From: G963663365 sp963663365
GTDB lineage: Bacteria > Hinthialibacterota > Hinthialibacteria > Hinthialibacterales > G963663365
Assembly: GCA_963663365.2 (NCBI GenBank)
Contig: CAXXIH010000003.1
Coordinates: 434,001-498,000, forward strand
Reading direction: 5' to 3'
DNA: 64,000 nt
The translations under genes and the position numbers were made by a program. Shown here piece by piece: positions 8,241 to 16,965 of this stretch (position 1 is its first letter; every line of letters begins with the position of its first letter). Under the pieces are notes generated by a model. It did not search any database. It was not told the DNA's origin and saw nothing but the letters and a program-made list of their open reading frames with translations.

Positions 8241-10316
8241 ATGGAACTGTTGGTTACGGCGATTAGTGGATTATTGGCGATGGGCTTTGTTCTGTTTCTA
8301 ACAAAAGACGTTCTCGCTAAAGATCCCGGCAATGAGACAATGAGTGAGCTCTCCAGCATGATTCAAGCTGGAGCCCGCGCTTTTTTAAAGCGTGAGTACA
8401 CGTGGGTGTTTAGCTTTGTTGCGGTGATTTTCATTCTATTCTCGGTCGCTCCGTTACTCGGGGGTGGGGATAGCATTGGAATCAACATGTACACCGGCCT
8501 GGCCTTTGTTTGCGGCGCGGTTGTCTCGGCTGGAGCCGGATTCATCGGCATGAGCATTGCCACCAAAGCAAACTGCAGAACCGCTCAAGCCGCCGCAACC
8601 GACGGTCTGAAAGGAGCGCTCTCCGTTGCCATCGGTGGTGGCGCGGTCATGGGCATGTCTGTAGTAGGATTGGCCTTGCTAGGACTCTGCCTGGTATATG
8701 TGTTCACAAAAGATCCTCACATCGTGAATGGCTACGCCATGGGCGCCAGTTTGATGGCTCTCTTTGCACGTAGCGGTGGCGGTATCTACACCAAAGGCGC
8801 AGATATGGGCGCTGATTTGGTTGGCAAAGTCGAAGCCGGTATGCCCGAAGACGATCCCCGTAACCCCGCTGTTATCGCCGATAACGTTGGTGACAACGTC
8901 GGTGACGTCGCCGGTTTAGGCGCTGACCTGCTGGAATCCTATGTCGAATCGATCATCGCCTCGTTGGCGATTGCCTCGACCCTTGGTGTAGCCGGTGTGG
9001 CTTTGGATGTATCCGAAAAACTTCAAATGCTCCCGCTCTATATTGCCAGTGCCGGCGTTGTGGCCTCCATTATTGGAATCTTCTACGTACGCATATTCGG
9101 AACCGGCAATCCGCAGAAGGCGCTGATGATGGGCACCTACGTGGCCGCAGTTCTGGCAACCGCAGCAACCGGAGTCATTGTGGCCGTTCTCAATCTTGGC
9201 GATGGATTCGTCGTTGCCGGAAAAACCTTCAGTGCCATGAGCCCCTTCTATGCCACACTGTTCGGTATCGTGGCTGGTGTCATTGTCGGCTATGCCGCTG
9301 AATACTACACATCGAAAGATTATTCGCCGGTTCAAATCCTGGCCAAGAACTCGCAAAGTGGTCCGGCCATCACGGTTACCGATGGTATGGCGGTCGGTAT
9401 GGCCAGCACTATGCTTCCGGTTGTTGTATTAGTGATTGCCACGATTTTGGCTTACAACGCTTGCGGTTTTTATGGCGTCGCCATGGCTGCTTTGGGTATG
9501 TTGGCTACCACCGGCATGGTTGTTGCCGTTGACTCCTATGGCCCCATCGCCGATAACGCCGGCGGTATTGCTGAAATGGCCAAACTTCCTCCGGAAGTTC
9601 GCGAAATCACCGATAACCTGGATGCCGTTGGAAACACGACGGCAGCCATCGGTAAGGGATTCGCCATTGGTTCTGCGGCTTTTGCGGCCATGGGTTTGCT
9701 TTCCGCTTTCATCCTCGCATCTCAGGCCAAAAACGGCAATTTGGATATGCGTCTGGATAATGTCAAAGTTCTCGGCGGTCTGCTTTTAGGCGGAATGCTG
9801 CCGTTCTATTTTTCATCGAAACTCTTTAAGGCGGTTTCATATTCCGCAGATCGTATGATCCAGGAAGTCCGCCGCCAGATTCGTGAAATCCCGGGCCTGC
9901 TCGAAGGCACGGCCAAGCCGGATTCGGTTGCTTGTGTCGATATCGCTACGCAGGGCGCCATCCGCGGTATGTTGTTGCCCGGCCTGACCGCCATTATCGT
10001 TCCCCCGGTGATCGGCTTCCTATTGGGTGCTGAGTGCTTGGCAGGTCTCTTGGTTGGTTCTTTGGTTTCCGGTTTGATGCTCGGTATTCAGAGCGCCAAT
10101 AGTGGTGGCGCCATGGATAATGCCAAAAAGTTCATCGAAGAAGGCAACTATGGCGGCAAGGGCTCAGAGGCTCATAAGGCTGCCGTTGTCGGCGATACCG
10201 TCGGTGATCCGCTAAAGGATACCGTTGGTCCTTCAATCAACATTCTGATCAAGTTGATGGCTGTTATTTCCCTGGTTTTGGCCCCGGTTCTGACTGCAAA
10301 AGGTCTCTTGGGCTAA
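8241..10316 (+). CDS. hppA: membrane-bound pyrophosphatase, K+-dependent type
   Basis: This integral membrane enzyme hydrolyses pyrophosphate and pumps H+ and/or Na+. The 691 residues include about 15-16 hydrophobic segments. The active-site loops are complete: GGGIYTKGADMGADLVGKVE, DDPRNPAVIADNVGDNVGD and, near the C-terminus, GDTVGDPLKDTVGPS. The diagnostic segment reads GNTTAAIGKGFAIGSAA; alanine after GNTTA marks the K+-dependent subfamily, whereas K+-independent enzymes have lysine there. Whether it pumps Na+, H+ or both cannot be decided by eye. An AGGAGG site lies 7 nt before the ATG. A terminator follows at 10391. Confidence 0.96.
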   Translation: MELLVTAISGLLAMGFVLFLTKDVLAKDPGNETMSELSSMIQAGARAFLKREYTWVFSFVAVIFILFSVAPLLGGGDSIGINMYTGLAFVCGAVVSAGAGFIGMSIATKANCRTAQAAATDGLKGALSVAIGGGAVMGMSVVGLALLGLCLVYVFTKDPHIVNGYAMGASLMALFARSGGGIYTKGADMGADLVGKVEAGMPEDDPRNPAVIADNVGDNVGDVAGLGADLLESYVESIIASLAIASTLGVAGVALDVSEKLQMLPLYIASAGVVASIIGIFYVRIFGTGNPQKALMMGTYVAAVLATAATGVIVAVLNLGDGFVVAGKTFSAMSPFYATLFGIVAGVIVGYAAEYYTSKDYSPVQILAKNSQSGPAITVTDGMAVGMASTMLPVVVLVIATILAYNACGFYGVAMAALGMLATTGMVVAVDSYGPIADNAGGIAEMAKLPPEVREITDNLDAVGNTTAAIGKGFAIGSAAFAAMGLLSAFILASQAKNGNLDMRLDNVKVLGGLLLGGMLPFYFSSKLFKAVSYSADRMIQEVRRQIREIPGLLEGTAKPDSVACVDIATQGAIRGMLLPGLTAIIVPPVIGFLLGAECLAGLLVGSLVSGLMLGIQSANSGGAMDNAKKFIEEGNYGGKGSEAHKAAVVGDTVGDPLKDTVGPSINILIKLMAVISLVLAPVLTAKGLLG

Positions 10317-10390
10317 AGCGTTCGTACTTTAAATGAATTGAAAGCATGGGCCGGGCGGGCTCGTCCGGCCCATGAATAAAACGTGAAATA

Positions 10391-10415
10391 CAGATGCTTG
10401 GCATCTGATTTTTTC
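10391..10415 (+). terminator. intrinsic terminator after hppA
   Basis: CAGATGC (10391-10397) pairs with GCATCTG (10401-10407) across a TTG loop, followed by ATTTTTTC. It lies 75 nt after the hppA stop. It separates the rplY-pth-hppA unit from the rpsF operon. Confidence 0.8.
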
Positions 10416-10422
10416 GGTCTAA

Positions 10423-10457
10423 CCGAATCATCCTCGGCCGGTTCCGGAGTGAATCGG
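10423..10457 (+). promoter_or_regulatory. rpsF leader hairpin, candidate S6:S18 autoregulatory site
   Basis: CCGAATCA (10423-10430) pairs with TGAATCGG (10450-10457) with one A-A mismatch. Inside, CTCGG (10433-10437) pairs with CCGGAG (10444-10449) with a bulged G. The loop is CCGGTT. It sits 30 nt before the rpsF start. Many bacteria have a structured rpsF leader bound by the S6:S18 dimer through a CCG element. The match here is by position and general shape only. Confidence 0.4.
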
Positions 10458-10486
10458 CCCAAAGTCCGAGAGGAGGCAAGTTTTTA

Positions 10487-11131
10487 ATGCCTGGTGATAA
10501 ACCTGTTCTTTATGAAATGATGTACATCGTCGATCCCAATGTGGGCGATGAAGGCATCGAAAAGGCCATTGCTAATGTTAACTCCGAAATTACAAACCTT
10601 GGCGGCGTAATCGAAAAAGAGAACCGCTGGGGGCAACGGCGTCTGGCCTACACCATCAAAAAGCGGAATGAAGGGTACTATGTGGTTGTTGAGTACACAT
10701 TACCCCCTTCAAAGCACAAGGATCTCTTAAGCGCTCTACGCATTACTTTGGAAATCCTGCGCTTCTTGTCACTTAAGGTTCCCAAGGCTAAACTTCTTCA
10801 AGACGAGCACGATGCCAAGATGCTCAAGAAGCGGGCAGCGGCGGCTCAAGCGCGGGCTGAAGAAGAAGCGAGCAGAACCGAAGAGGCCAATCGTTCAAGT
10901 TCCGTAACCGATTCACCTGCAGTTGAGACTCCGGCTGCACCTGCTGCTGCCGATGTGGCTCCTCAAGAAGTTCCCGCTGAGGATCCGCCTGCGGAAGTGG
11001 CTGCGCCTGAAGAGCCCGTGGCATCGGAAACCGCGCCTAGCGAAGAAACCGCAGCGCCTGAGGCAGCGCCGGTCGAGACTCCTGAAGAAGAGCCTGCGGC
11101 CGATGAAAAACCGCCTGAGACGCCTGCGTGA
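10487..11131 (+). CDS. rpsF: 30S ribosomal protein S6 with long acidic C-terminal extension
   Basis: The S6 core (residues 1 to about 97) includes YEMMYIVDPNVGDEGI, NLGGVIEKENRWGQRRLAYTIKK and GYYVVVEYTLPP. S6 binds S18 on the 30S platform. S6 is normally 95-135 residues; this one has 214, because of a tail rich in Ala, Pro and Glu (PAEDPPAEVAAPEEPVASE and similar). The ribosome site AGGAGG lies 10 nt before the ATG. It is first in the operon rpsF-ssb-rpsR-rpsT, behind a hairpin leader. Confidence 0.95.
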   Translation: MPGDKPVLYEMMYIVDPNVGDEGIEKAIANVNSEITNLGGVIEKENRWGQRRLAYTIKKRNEGYYVVVEYTLPPSKHKDLLSALRITLEILRFLSLKVPKAKLLQDEHDAKMLKKRAAAAQARAEEEASRTEEANRSSSVTDSPAVETPAAPAAADVAPQEVPAEDPPAEVAAPEEPVASETAPSEETAAPEAAPVETPEEEPAADEKPPETPA

Positions 11132-11155
11132 ATTTGATGTCACGAGGTTAGAAAA

Positions 11156-11578
11156 ATGAGTCTTAATCGCGTTATCCTAATCGGCCGCTTGACCCGCGAC
11201 CCTGAAGCCCGGACCACAACCAATGGTGTGGCCGTGACCACGTTTTCGCTTGCCGTTGACCGCCGTTTTAAGAATCAACAGGGTGAACGCGAGACTGACT
11301 TCATTAATGTTGTGGCTTGGAGGAAGACCGCCGAACTTGTCAACCAATACTGTAATAAGGGTATGAAAGTTTGTGTGGATGGAAGCCTTCAGGTTCGCAA
11401 ATATCAAGCGCAGGACGGCACAAACCGTACGGTCTATGAGGTCGTTGCGGATAATGTGCAGTTTCTCGACCGGGGCCGGCAAGGTGGTAGCGCTCCCGAT
11501 TCCGATATGCCGCCGCCTCCTACCGATGAGCCTCCGGCTGGAATGGATGGATACGAAGAAGACGATCTGCCGTTTTGA
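11156..11578 (+). CDS. ssb: single-stranded DNA-binding protein
   Basis: SSB coats single-stranded DNA as a tetramer in replication and repair. The 140-residue protein has a full OB fold: LNRVILIGRLTRDPEARTT, TTFSLAVDRRFKNQQGERET, FINVVAWRKTAELVNQY and GMKVCVDGSLQVRKYQ. A Pro/Asp-rich linker leads to the acidic tip DDLPF, the partner-binding C-terminus. Its location between rpsF and rpsR is the classic bacterial arrangement. A GAGG site lies 8 nt before the ATG. Confidence 0.97.
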   Translation: MSLNRVILIGRLTRDPEARTTTNGVAVTTFSLAVDRRFKNQQGERETDFINVVAWRKTAELVNQYCNKGMKVCVDGSLQVRKYQAQDGTNRTVYEVVADNVQFLDRGRQGGSAPDSDMPPPPTDEPPAGMDGYEEDDLPF

Positions 11579-11632
11579 TGCCTGAAACGAAAAGGCATAA
11601 ATGGTGTGATCTGACCATAAGGAGTTTTTATA

Positions 11633-11998
11633 ATGAGTGATGCAGATAGAGGCGCTGGCGCTTCACAAGGTGGCCGTCCAGGTGGCGGTAGGCCCGGTGG
11701 TGGACGTCCCGGTGGCGGCGGTAGTCGTGGTGCTGGTGGAAGACCTCCCCGGCGCGGCCAAGGTGGACCTGGTGGTGGCCGGCGTCGTTTTTCGCGAAAA
11801 AGAGTCTCCCGTTTTACGACGGAAAAGACTTTTTACATCGATTACAAGAACTATCGTGTGCTTAGAGACTTCCTGACCGAGCGGGGCAAGATTATGCCCA
11901 GCCGTATTACCGGTAATTCCGCCAAGCATCAGCGGATGTTAACCACAGCTATTAAGCGTGCCCGGTATATGGCTTTAGTTTCGTATACGCACCGGTAA
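11633..11998 (+). CDS. rpsR: 30S ribosomal protein S18 with Gly/Arg-rich N-terminal extension
   Basis: The S18 core occupies residues 50-121: KTFYIDYKNYRVLRDFLTERG, then KIMPSRITGNSAKHQRMLTTAIKRARYMALVSY. S18 pairs with S6 on the 30S platform. Ordinary S18 has about 75 residues. Here a 45-residue basic, glycine-rich arm precedes it, with the repeated unit GGRPGG. The DNA of the arm (11660-11790) is a G-rich degenerate repeat. AAGGAG lies 8 nt before the ATG. Confidence 0.95.
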   Translation: MSDADRGAGASQGGRPGGGRPGGGRPGGGGSRGAGGRPPRRGQGGPGGGRRRFSRKRVSRFTTEKTFYIDYKNYRVLRDFLTERGKIMPSRITGNSAKHQRMLTTAIKRARYMALVSYTHR

Positions 11999-12057
11999 GA
12001 TGACCGGAATACAGGAATCTTTAAGAATCATAAAGGAAAAATACCCGGAGAGTTTCC

Positions 12058-12333
12058 ATGCCGAATCATAAAGCAACTGCCAAACGGCTGAAAACAGACA
12101 AAATGCGCCGGACACGCAACCGCGCTACCAAGAGCCGTATTCATACGCTTTCCAAGAATCTGCGAACATTGGTCGATGAAGGCAACGGCGACGCCGCGCG
12201 CGAACAATTGCGCACGGTCAGCTCGGCCATCGATAAGGCCGCCAAGAACCATCGTTTGCATCGGAATACAGCCGCCCGCCGCAAGGCGAGGCTTGCGAAG
12301 CTCGTTGCACGTTTACCCCAGGCAACCAGCTAG
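12058..12333 (+). CDS. rpsT: 30S ribosomal protein S20
   Basis: This 91-residue protein binds 16S rRNA early in 30S assembly. It matches S20 throughout: MPNHKATAKRLKTDKMRR, then RNRATKSRIHTLSKNLR and the basic end LHRNTAARRKARLAKLVARL. It follows rpsR by 59 nt and closes the operon before a strong terminator. In most bacteria rplI (L9) follows rpsR; here S20 takes that place. Confidence 0.96.
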   Translation: MPNHKATAKRLKTDKMRRTRNRATKSRIHTLSKNLRTLVDEGNGDAAREQLRTVSSAIDKAAKNHRLHRNTAARRKARLAKLVARLPQATS

Positions 12334-12372
12334 ACGTATCCGGTTTAATTGTTTCATTAGAAAAACCGAATG

Positions 12373-12406
12373 GCCCCGGCCCTTATGGCCGGGGCTTTCT
12401 ATTTTT
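12373..12406 (+). terminator. intrinsic terminator of the rpsF-ssb-rpsR-rpsT operon
   Basis: GCCCCGGCC (12373-12381) pairs with GGCCGGGGC (12387-12395) across CTTAT. A T-rich tail, TTTCTATTTTT, follows. It is 40 nt after the rpsT stop. Confidence 0.92.
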
Positions 12407-12502
12407 GGCGGCCGCAATTTTCGATTTGCTTATTCTTGGCGGTTCAACTTAACTATAAACGATAGGTTTTAAGTCAAAACAGATGCGAACGAGGCCTATA
12501 GC

Positions 12503-13204
12503 GTGTCTTTAATTTCAGCGGTTGTCGTTGCGGCCGGGGCCAGCCGGCGAATGGGGGGCGGGGCCAATAAAACCCTTTTGCCATTGGGGGGATTGCCCAT
12601 TCTGGGACATGTCTTGGCTGCGTTGGAATCGAATCCGGCGGTCACAAATGTTGTTGTTGTTACCCGTGATGAGGACCGTGACGACGTGCGCCTTTTGACT
12701 GATTCCCTGCCCTCGAAAAAGACGCTCGATATCGTTTCCGGCGGCGCGGAACGGTTCGATTCCGTGCGGTCCGGATTGGAGCGTTTTGCACAGGAATCGG
12801 AACGGCCTGAACGTGTTCTAATTCAAGATGCCGCCCGTCCATTTCTGCGTCCGGCTTTCGTTCAACGCTGCCTCGATGCGCTCCAGGACTATCCCGGCGT
12901 GGTTGTGGGCATGCCTGCCAAAGATACGATTAAACGCGTCGATGCCGACGGCATTGTCCTCGAAACGCCACCGCGGTCATCCCTGTGGCAGGTGCAAACA
13001 CCACAGGCATTTCGCTTCCACGCCATTCTTGAGGCGTACCGAGCCTTGCAGCCGCCCCCCTATCCGACCGATGACACTGAAGTGCTGGAACACTCCGGCG
13101 GGCAGGTCGTGGTTATAGAGGGATCCTACGAGAATATTAAAATCACCACGCCCGAAGACCTTATGCTGGCGGAACGCATTCTCGACAAAATGACCCAAGG
13201 CTAA
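12503..13204 (+). CDS. ispD: 2-C-methyl-D-erythritol 4-phosphate cytidylyltransferase
   Basis: IspD makes CDP-methylerythritol from CTP and MEP, the third step of the non-mevalonate isoprenoid pathway. The 233-residue length is normal. The nucleotide-binding start reads VVVAAGASRRMGGGANKTLLP. VLIQDAARPFLRP, KDTIKRVD, LWQVQTPQAFRF and TDDTEVLEHSGGQV are all family signatures. The start is GTG at 12503. ispE follows 23 nt later, so both steps are encoded together. Confidence 0.96.
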   Translation: MSLISAVVVAAGASRRMGGGANKTLLPLGGLPILGHVLAALESNPAVTNVVVVTRDEDRDDVRLLTDSLPSKKTLDIVSGGAERFDSVRSGLERFAQESERPERVLIQDAARPFLRPAFVQRCLDALQDYPGVVVGMPAKDTIKRVDADGIVLETPPRSSLWQVQTPQAFRFHAILEAYRALQPPPYPTDDTEVLEHSGGQVVVIEGSYENIKITTPEDLMLAERILDKMTQG

Positions 13205-13227
13205 AGCAGACTTAAAGGATCTTCCCG

Positions 13228-14142
13228 ATGAGCGGCGAAAATGCCATAACCGTTGAATGTGCCTATGCCAAAGTCAATCTTTGTTTGGATATCACCGGGC
13301 TTCGGGCCGATGGTTATCATTTGCTCGATATGATCAATGTCGAAATCGGCCTGCATGACAGGATGCAAATTCGAAAAACAACCCAGCCCGGCATTGAACT
13401 CGGCTGCGACAAACCGGGCGTTCCGCTCGGTCCCGAAAACCTGATTGTGCGGGCGTTCCATGCCTTTAAAGATGAATGTCAACTCGGGGACCTTGGTTTG
13501 CGCGTCCAACTTGAAAAGGCGATTCCTGCGGGGGGTGGTCTTGGCGGCGGGAGTATGGATGCCGCTGCCCTGTTGCGGACCATGGACCGGGAATGGCCCG
13601 GTTTGGATACGGAAAGGCTAACCGGTCTTGCAGTGACGATTGGCGCAGATGTTCCCTATGGCATCCGAGGTGGCGCGGCGCGGATAACCGGCGTGGGTGA
13701 AGGCGTTGAACTTCTCTTACCGCAAAATCCCCTGCCCTCCGGCAGTCCATGGCTGTTCTTAATTATGCCTCCTATCCACAGCGATACACGTGGTGCGTAC
13801 CGCGCATGGGATGCCCAAACCGGCAATGCTATTGCGCAGCTGGATGGCTCCTTAAGCGAACGATCCGCTGCCGTTGCCGATCTTGTACGCGGCCGGGATT
13901 TTGAGCATTTGGAGAATTACCTATTCAATGTTTTGCAGAAGCCTGTTTTTAGGGCGATTCCGGAACTACGGGAACTGCATTCCAAAGCCGAAGTGTTGCT
14001 GAACCGTCCGGTGCATATGACCGGTTCCGGCTCGAATCTTTTTGTCTTTTGCCAAAGCGAAAAAGAAGCGGCTGAGATATCGGATTTGTGGAAATGCAGG
14101 ATGTCCGAAGTGTCTGCGGATGCATTCCCTATACTGATTTGA
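13228..14142 (+). CDS. ispE: 4-(cytidine 5'-diphospho)-2-C-methyl-D-erythritol kinase
   Basis: IspE phosphorylates CDP-methylerythritol, the fourth MEP-pathway step. This 304-residue GHMP kinase has YAKVNLCLDITGLRADGYH at the start, the ATP loop PAGGGLGGGSMDAAALLR near residue 100, and MTGSGSNLF near residue 270. The start ATG follows AAAGGA by 8 nt. It is the second gene of an ispD-ispE unit and converges on an unknown gene at 14170. Confidence 0.95.
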   Translation: MSGENAITVECAYAKVNLCLDITGLRADGYHLLDMINVEIGLHDRMQIRKTTQPGIELGCDKPGVPLGPENLIVRAFHAFKDECQLGDLGLRVQLEKAIPAGGGLGGGSMDAAALLRTMDREWPGLDTERLTGLAVTIGADVPYGIRGGAARITGVGEGVELLLPQNPLPSGSPWLFLIMPPIHSDTRGAYRAWDAQTGNAIAQLDGSLSERSAAVADLVRGRDFEHLENYLFNVLQKPVFRAIPELRELHSKAEVLLNRPVHMTGSGSNLFVFCQSEKEAAEISDLWKCRMSEVSADAFPILI

Positions 14143-14169
14143 GTTTTGATGAATTAAACAGCGCCGATT

Positions 14170-14697
14170 CTAGCGGTTGCGTTTGGGATTCCGCGCCGCA
14201 CCGAGTAATACCGTGAATCCGCCGAAATACCGGGGAAATTCGTTTAGATCGTAAAAACTTTCTCCCTCACGCCAAAAACACAATCCTAAATTTCCGTCTC
14301 TTCCGCACATAGCCGTAAGTATCGGTACATGATCTTCTGCAGTCACGAGCAGATCATATAAACTCCCCGGTTCTCCAACTTCAGTGCTTTTTATACTGAT
14401 ATCGCAGGTCATGCGGTTAGGGCAATCAGGATAGGTGAGGCCCTTAACCACGATCGTATTGGGATTGAATCGGTGATGGGGGCTATTGGGTTGTTCGGGG
14501 CCCCAGCCATAAAAAAGAAACAAAGAAAATTTCTGTCCCGGGCTGTAAGACGGCAAAATACCGGCATACGAGCCCGCTTCTTCTTGGCGGAAATCGGCAA
14601 ACCACCGCGACCATTCCGTGTCCGGCGATTTGCCACGGGTTACCAATTTGCGCCGCAGTGAGGATAGATTCCCTTTTCCAAGCATACCCCGCCCCAT
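14170..14697 (-). CDS. hypothetical protein
   Basis: I do not recognise this 175-residue protein. It has no signal peptide or membrane segment. It begins with a basic stretch (LRRKLVTRGKSPD) and has an aromatic-rich middle (FSLFLFYGWGPEQP, CFWREGESFYDLNEFPRYF). A run of shared-style residues (CDISIKSTEVGEPGSLYDLL) suggests a globular beta-rich fold. It lies 25 nt downstream of another unknown gene on the same strand, so the two probably form an operon. The start is uncertain: in-frame Met codons occur at residues 1 and 5. Confidence 0.55.
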   Translation of the reverse strand: MGRGMLGKGNLSSLRRKLVTRGKSPDTEWSRWFADFRQEEAGSYAGILPSYSPGQKFSLFLFYGWGPEQPNSPHHRFNPNTIVVKGLTYPDCPNRMTCDISIKSTEVGEPGSLYDLLVTAEDHVPILTAMCGRDGNLGLCFWREGESFYDLNEFPRYFGGFTVLLGAARNPKRNR

Positions 14698-14722
14698 TAT
14701 TGCAATGTTTCCCTTTGATCTG

Positions 14723-15061
14723 CTATTCGAAATTGCCCGGATCGCGATTTTCTAAGACATGGCGTATAGGCTTTTGAGGTCCGGAATAGACACCATACAG
14801 GATGCCGATGACTTCGACACCTTCAAAATTGTCCTTTCCGTACTCTTTGTAGTATTCATCCCCCGTGCTTAACCGGCGGACAAAAACGCGATCTCCCGGG
14901 GCTGGCTCCGCGCCGGTGTCGATGACATGAATGAATTCTTCTTGCAGCCCTGCTTTGGCATCCCAGCCCATTACTCCCACCAACCGAATATTGGGACGGG
15001 CCGATAACTCTTCCAGTTGTTCCACGCTTAAACAACGTATTGTAACTTCAGGCTGACTCAT
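14723..15061 (-). CDS. hypothetical protein
   Basis: I place the start at ATG 15061 (MSQPEVTIRCLSVEQLEEL), because AGAGAGG lies about 6 nt upstream; an in-frame start at 15109 has no such site. The 112-residue product is acidic and soluble, with IRLVGVMGWDAKAGLQEEFI and GDRVFVRRLSTGDEYYKEYG, a pattern that could be a small beta barrel. The family is unknown to me. It is divergent from the dehydrogenase at 15202 and is followed by the unknown gene at 14697. Confidence 0.6.
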   Translation of the reverse strand: MSQPEVTIRCLSVEQLEELSARPNIRLVGVMGWDAKAGLQEEFIHVIDTGAEPAPGDRVFVRRLSTGDEYYKEYGKDNFEGVEVIGILYGVYSGPQKPIRHVLENRDPGNFE

Positions 15062-15201
15062 ACTGACCTCTCTTTTTCGGCACATCCCCACACTGGCATC
15101 GGCTGCCATCTTTAGTGTAGCCCCATTCGCCTTAGCGTAACAGAATATCTTATGCTGGACTTAGGACTTGGGCGAAATGTGGCCCCTATGGAGGATTTGC
15201 T

Positions 15202-16077
15202 ATGGCTGATGTCGGATTTATCGGATTGGGGATTATGGGTCTGCCGATGTGCCGGAATTTGCTGAAAGCCGGGCATGGGCTGGTTGTCTATAACCGCACA
15301 CGGGCCAAAGCGGAGGCGCTGGCAAAAGAAGGCGCTCAGGTTGCTGAGTCCCCCCGGGAAGTGGCCGAAAAGTCCGAATTCGTGCTGCTGTGTGTCTCCG
15401 ATTCCCCCGATGTGGAAGAAGTCGTCCTTGGCAAAAACGGCGTGCGTAAGGGCGCGCATGATGGCCTCGTGGTCATCGATCACAGCACCGTATCGCCCGA
15501 AACCGCCCGGCTATGCGCCCAAGCCCTGGGAGAGCGCGGTGTGGACTTTCTCGATGCGCCTATCAGTGGAGGCGAAGAAGGCGCGATCCATGCCAAACTG
15601 GCGATTATGGTGGGCGGTCCTGCCGAGGTATTTGAGCGCGCACGGCCAGTGTTGGAATGTTTAGGCAAGACCATCACGCATGTGGGCGATACCGGCGCGG
15701 GCCAAGTCACCAAAGCCGTGAACCAAATCCTGGTCGGCTCGGCGCTATTGGCGATTGCTGAAGGATTCACCTTGGCCCAACGTTCGGGTGTCGATCCCGC
15801 CCGGGTCATCGAGGCCATCGCCGGAGGTGCGGCGGGATCATGGATACTGAGCAATCGCGGCCTAAAAATGATCGCCGCCGATTATAAGCCCGGCTTTAAA
15901 TGCGCTTTGCATAACAAAGACCTGCGTCTGGCCAATGAGGCCGCAGCCGCCAGCCACACGAACCTCAAACTCGCTCCCTTGGTTTACCAGGCGCTTCAAA
16001 GTCTGGTCGATTCCGGAAAGGGCGATTTCGACCACACCGCTTTGAAATTATTCGTGGAGAACATGCAGGAGGAGTGA
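15202..16077 (+). CDS. NAD(P)-dependent beta-hydroxyacid dehydrogenase (tartronate semialdehyde reductase-like)
   Basis: This 291-residue enzyme belongs to the 3-hydroxyisobutyrate / 6-phosphogluconate dehydrogenase-like superfamily. The Rossmann start is VGFIGLGIMGLPMCRNLLKAG with an NRTRAKAE adenosine-binding turn. The substrate loop is DFLDAPISGGEEGA (about residue 120). The catalytic lysine lies in GAGQVTKAVNQILVG (about residue 170). The substrate loop resembles GarR-type 2-hydroxy-3-oxopropionate reductases somewhat more than 3-hydroxyisobutyrate dehydrogenases, but this is not decisive. GGAGG lies 7 nt before the ATG. It appears monocistronic. Confidence 0.88.
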   Translation: MADVGFIGLGIMGLPMCRNLLKAGHGLVVYNRTRAKAEALAKEGAQVAESPREVAEKSEFVLLCVSDSPDVEEVVLGKNGVRKGAHDGLVVIDHSTVSPETARLCAQALGERGVDFLDAPISGGEEGAIHAKLAIMVGGPAEVFERARPVLECLGKTITHVGDTGAGQVTKAVNQILVGSALLAIAEGFTLAQRSGVDPARVIEAIAGGAAGSWILSNRGLKMIAADYKPGFKCALHNKDLRLANEAAAASHTNLKLAPLVYQALQSLVDSGKGDFDHTALKLFVENMQEE

Positions 16078-16809
16078 AATAGGAGGGCTCGTGCAATTGT
16101 ATCTTAATAATCTACTTGGCCTCTTTTTGCATTTTTTACCGCGGTCCACGTTAGTGGTTTATTGATTGCCACTTGCTGGATTTTCCTTGGATTACCTGTA
16201 GACACCGATTTGCAAATTGCCTCATATTATTGACGGTCGTAAGACCGGCGAATGTAGAAATGTAACTATTGTTCTATCTGGAGGGAGAAGATGTATAGGC
16301 CTAATTATAGCCGAAAAGAGTAAAAGTAATATTTAAAGCCATGTTCTTCCTAATCACGATTGTTGATACTTCTCTATTTGATCAATCATCTTTTGGGGAT
16401 TTGAGGAACAATGGGATGTCCATCAAAGGCCTTCTGAAATAAAGGGGATTCAATGCTCCTCTGTACATTATCGGAAGGCAAATCGTTCTAACCCAAGAAT
16501 AGTCCTATGCGCGCGATTTATGAGCGCTTTTCTCGAAATCATAAAGTCGCTAAAAGGTCAATGGGCAAGTTCCGATTTTACAATTAGATCGTGTGAATCT
16601 CCTGAGTTTCGGAACCAGTTCTTCAGAAGTAATTGCTGTTAGGATTCTGCATCGGCACGAATGCCTTATCAATAACCCAATTAGATTGAAGTGACCAATA
16701 TAATCCTATTACGTCCATCGCCTGAGACCCGGGGCGCTATGAGGATGGCCAACCTTGCGTTGCTTTTTTTAAGCCCCTTCTCCGGAAATTCTTAAATATT
16801 ACCTGATGA
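16078..16809. other. AT-rich gene-poor stretch
   Basis: About 730 bp hold no convincing gene on either strand. The composition becomes visibly AT-rich right after the dehydrogenase stop, unlike the neighbours. Small hairpins occur, such as CGGTC-GTAA-GACCG around 16234-16247. No transposase, tRNA or terminal repeat was seen. It leads into the start-less fragment at 16810 and may be decayed foreign DNA. Confidence 0.6.
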
Positions 16810-16965
16810 ATCCATATAATTGAGTCTAAGGGGCGCAAAAGTGATTATCAAATAGACCATGCGGCGTCGGATATTTATCGTAAAAAAAACAACTATCATC
16901 AGAATCCCAAATATGGATTTATTAGCCATCTTCCGAGAAATGGAGCAGGCGTTACTGTTCATGTT

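Noticed and set aside
10345..10374. Hairpin CATGGGCCGG / CCGGCCCATG after hppA as the terminator
   Set aside because: No T run follows it; the hairpin at 10391 with ATTTTTTC is the better terminator, though both may contribute.
16520..16642. 40-codon frame starting MSAFLEIIKSLKGQW in the AT-rich island
   Set aside because: It is short, has no ribosome site and shows no recognisable features; chance is more likely.
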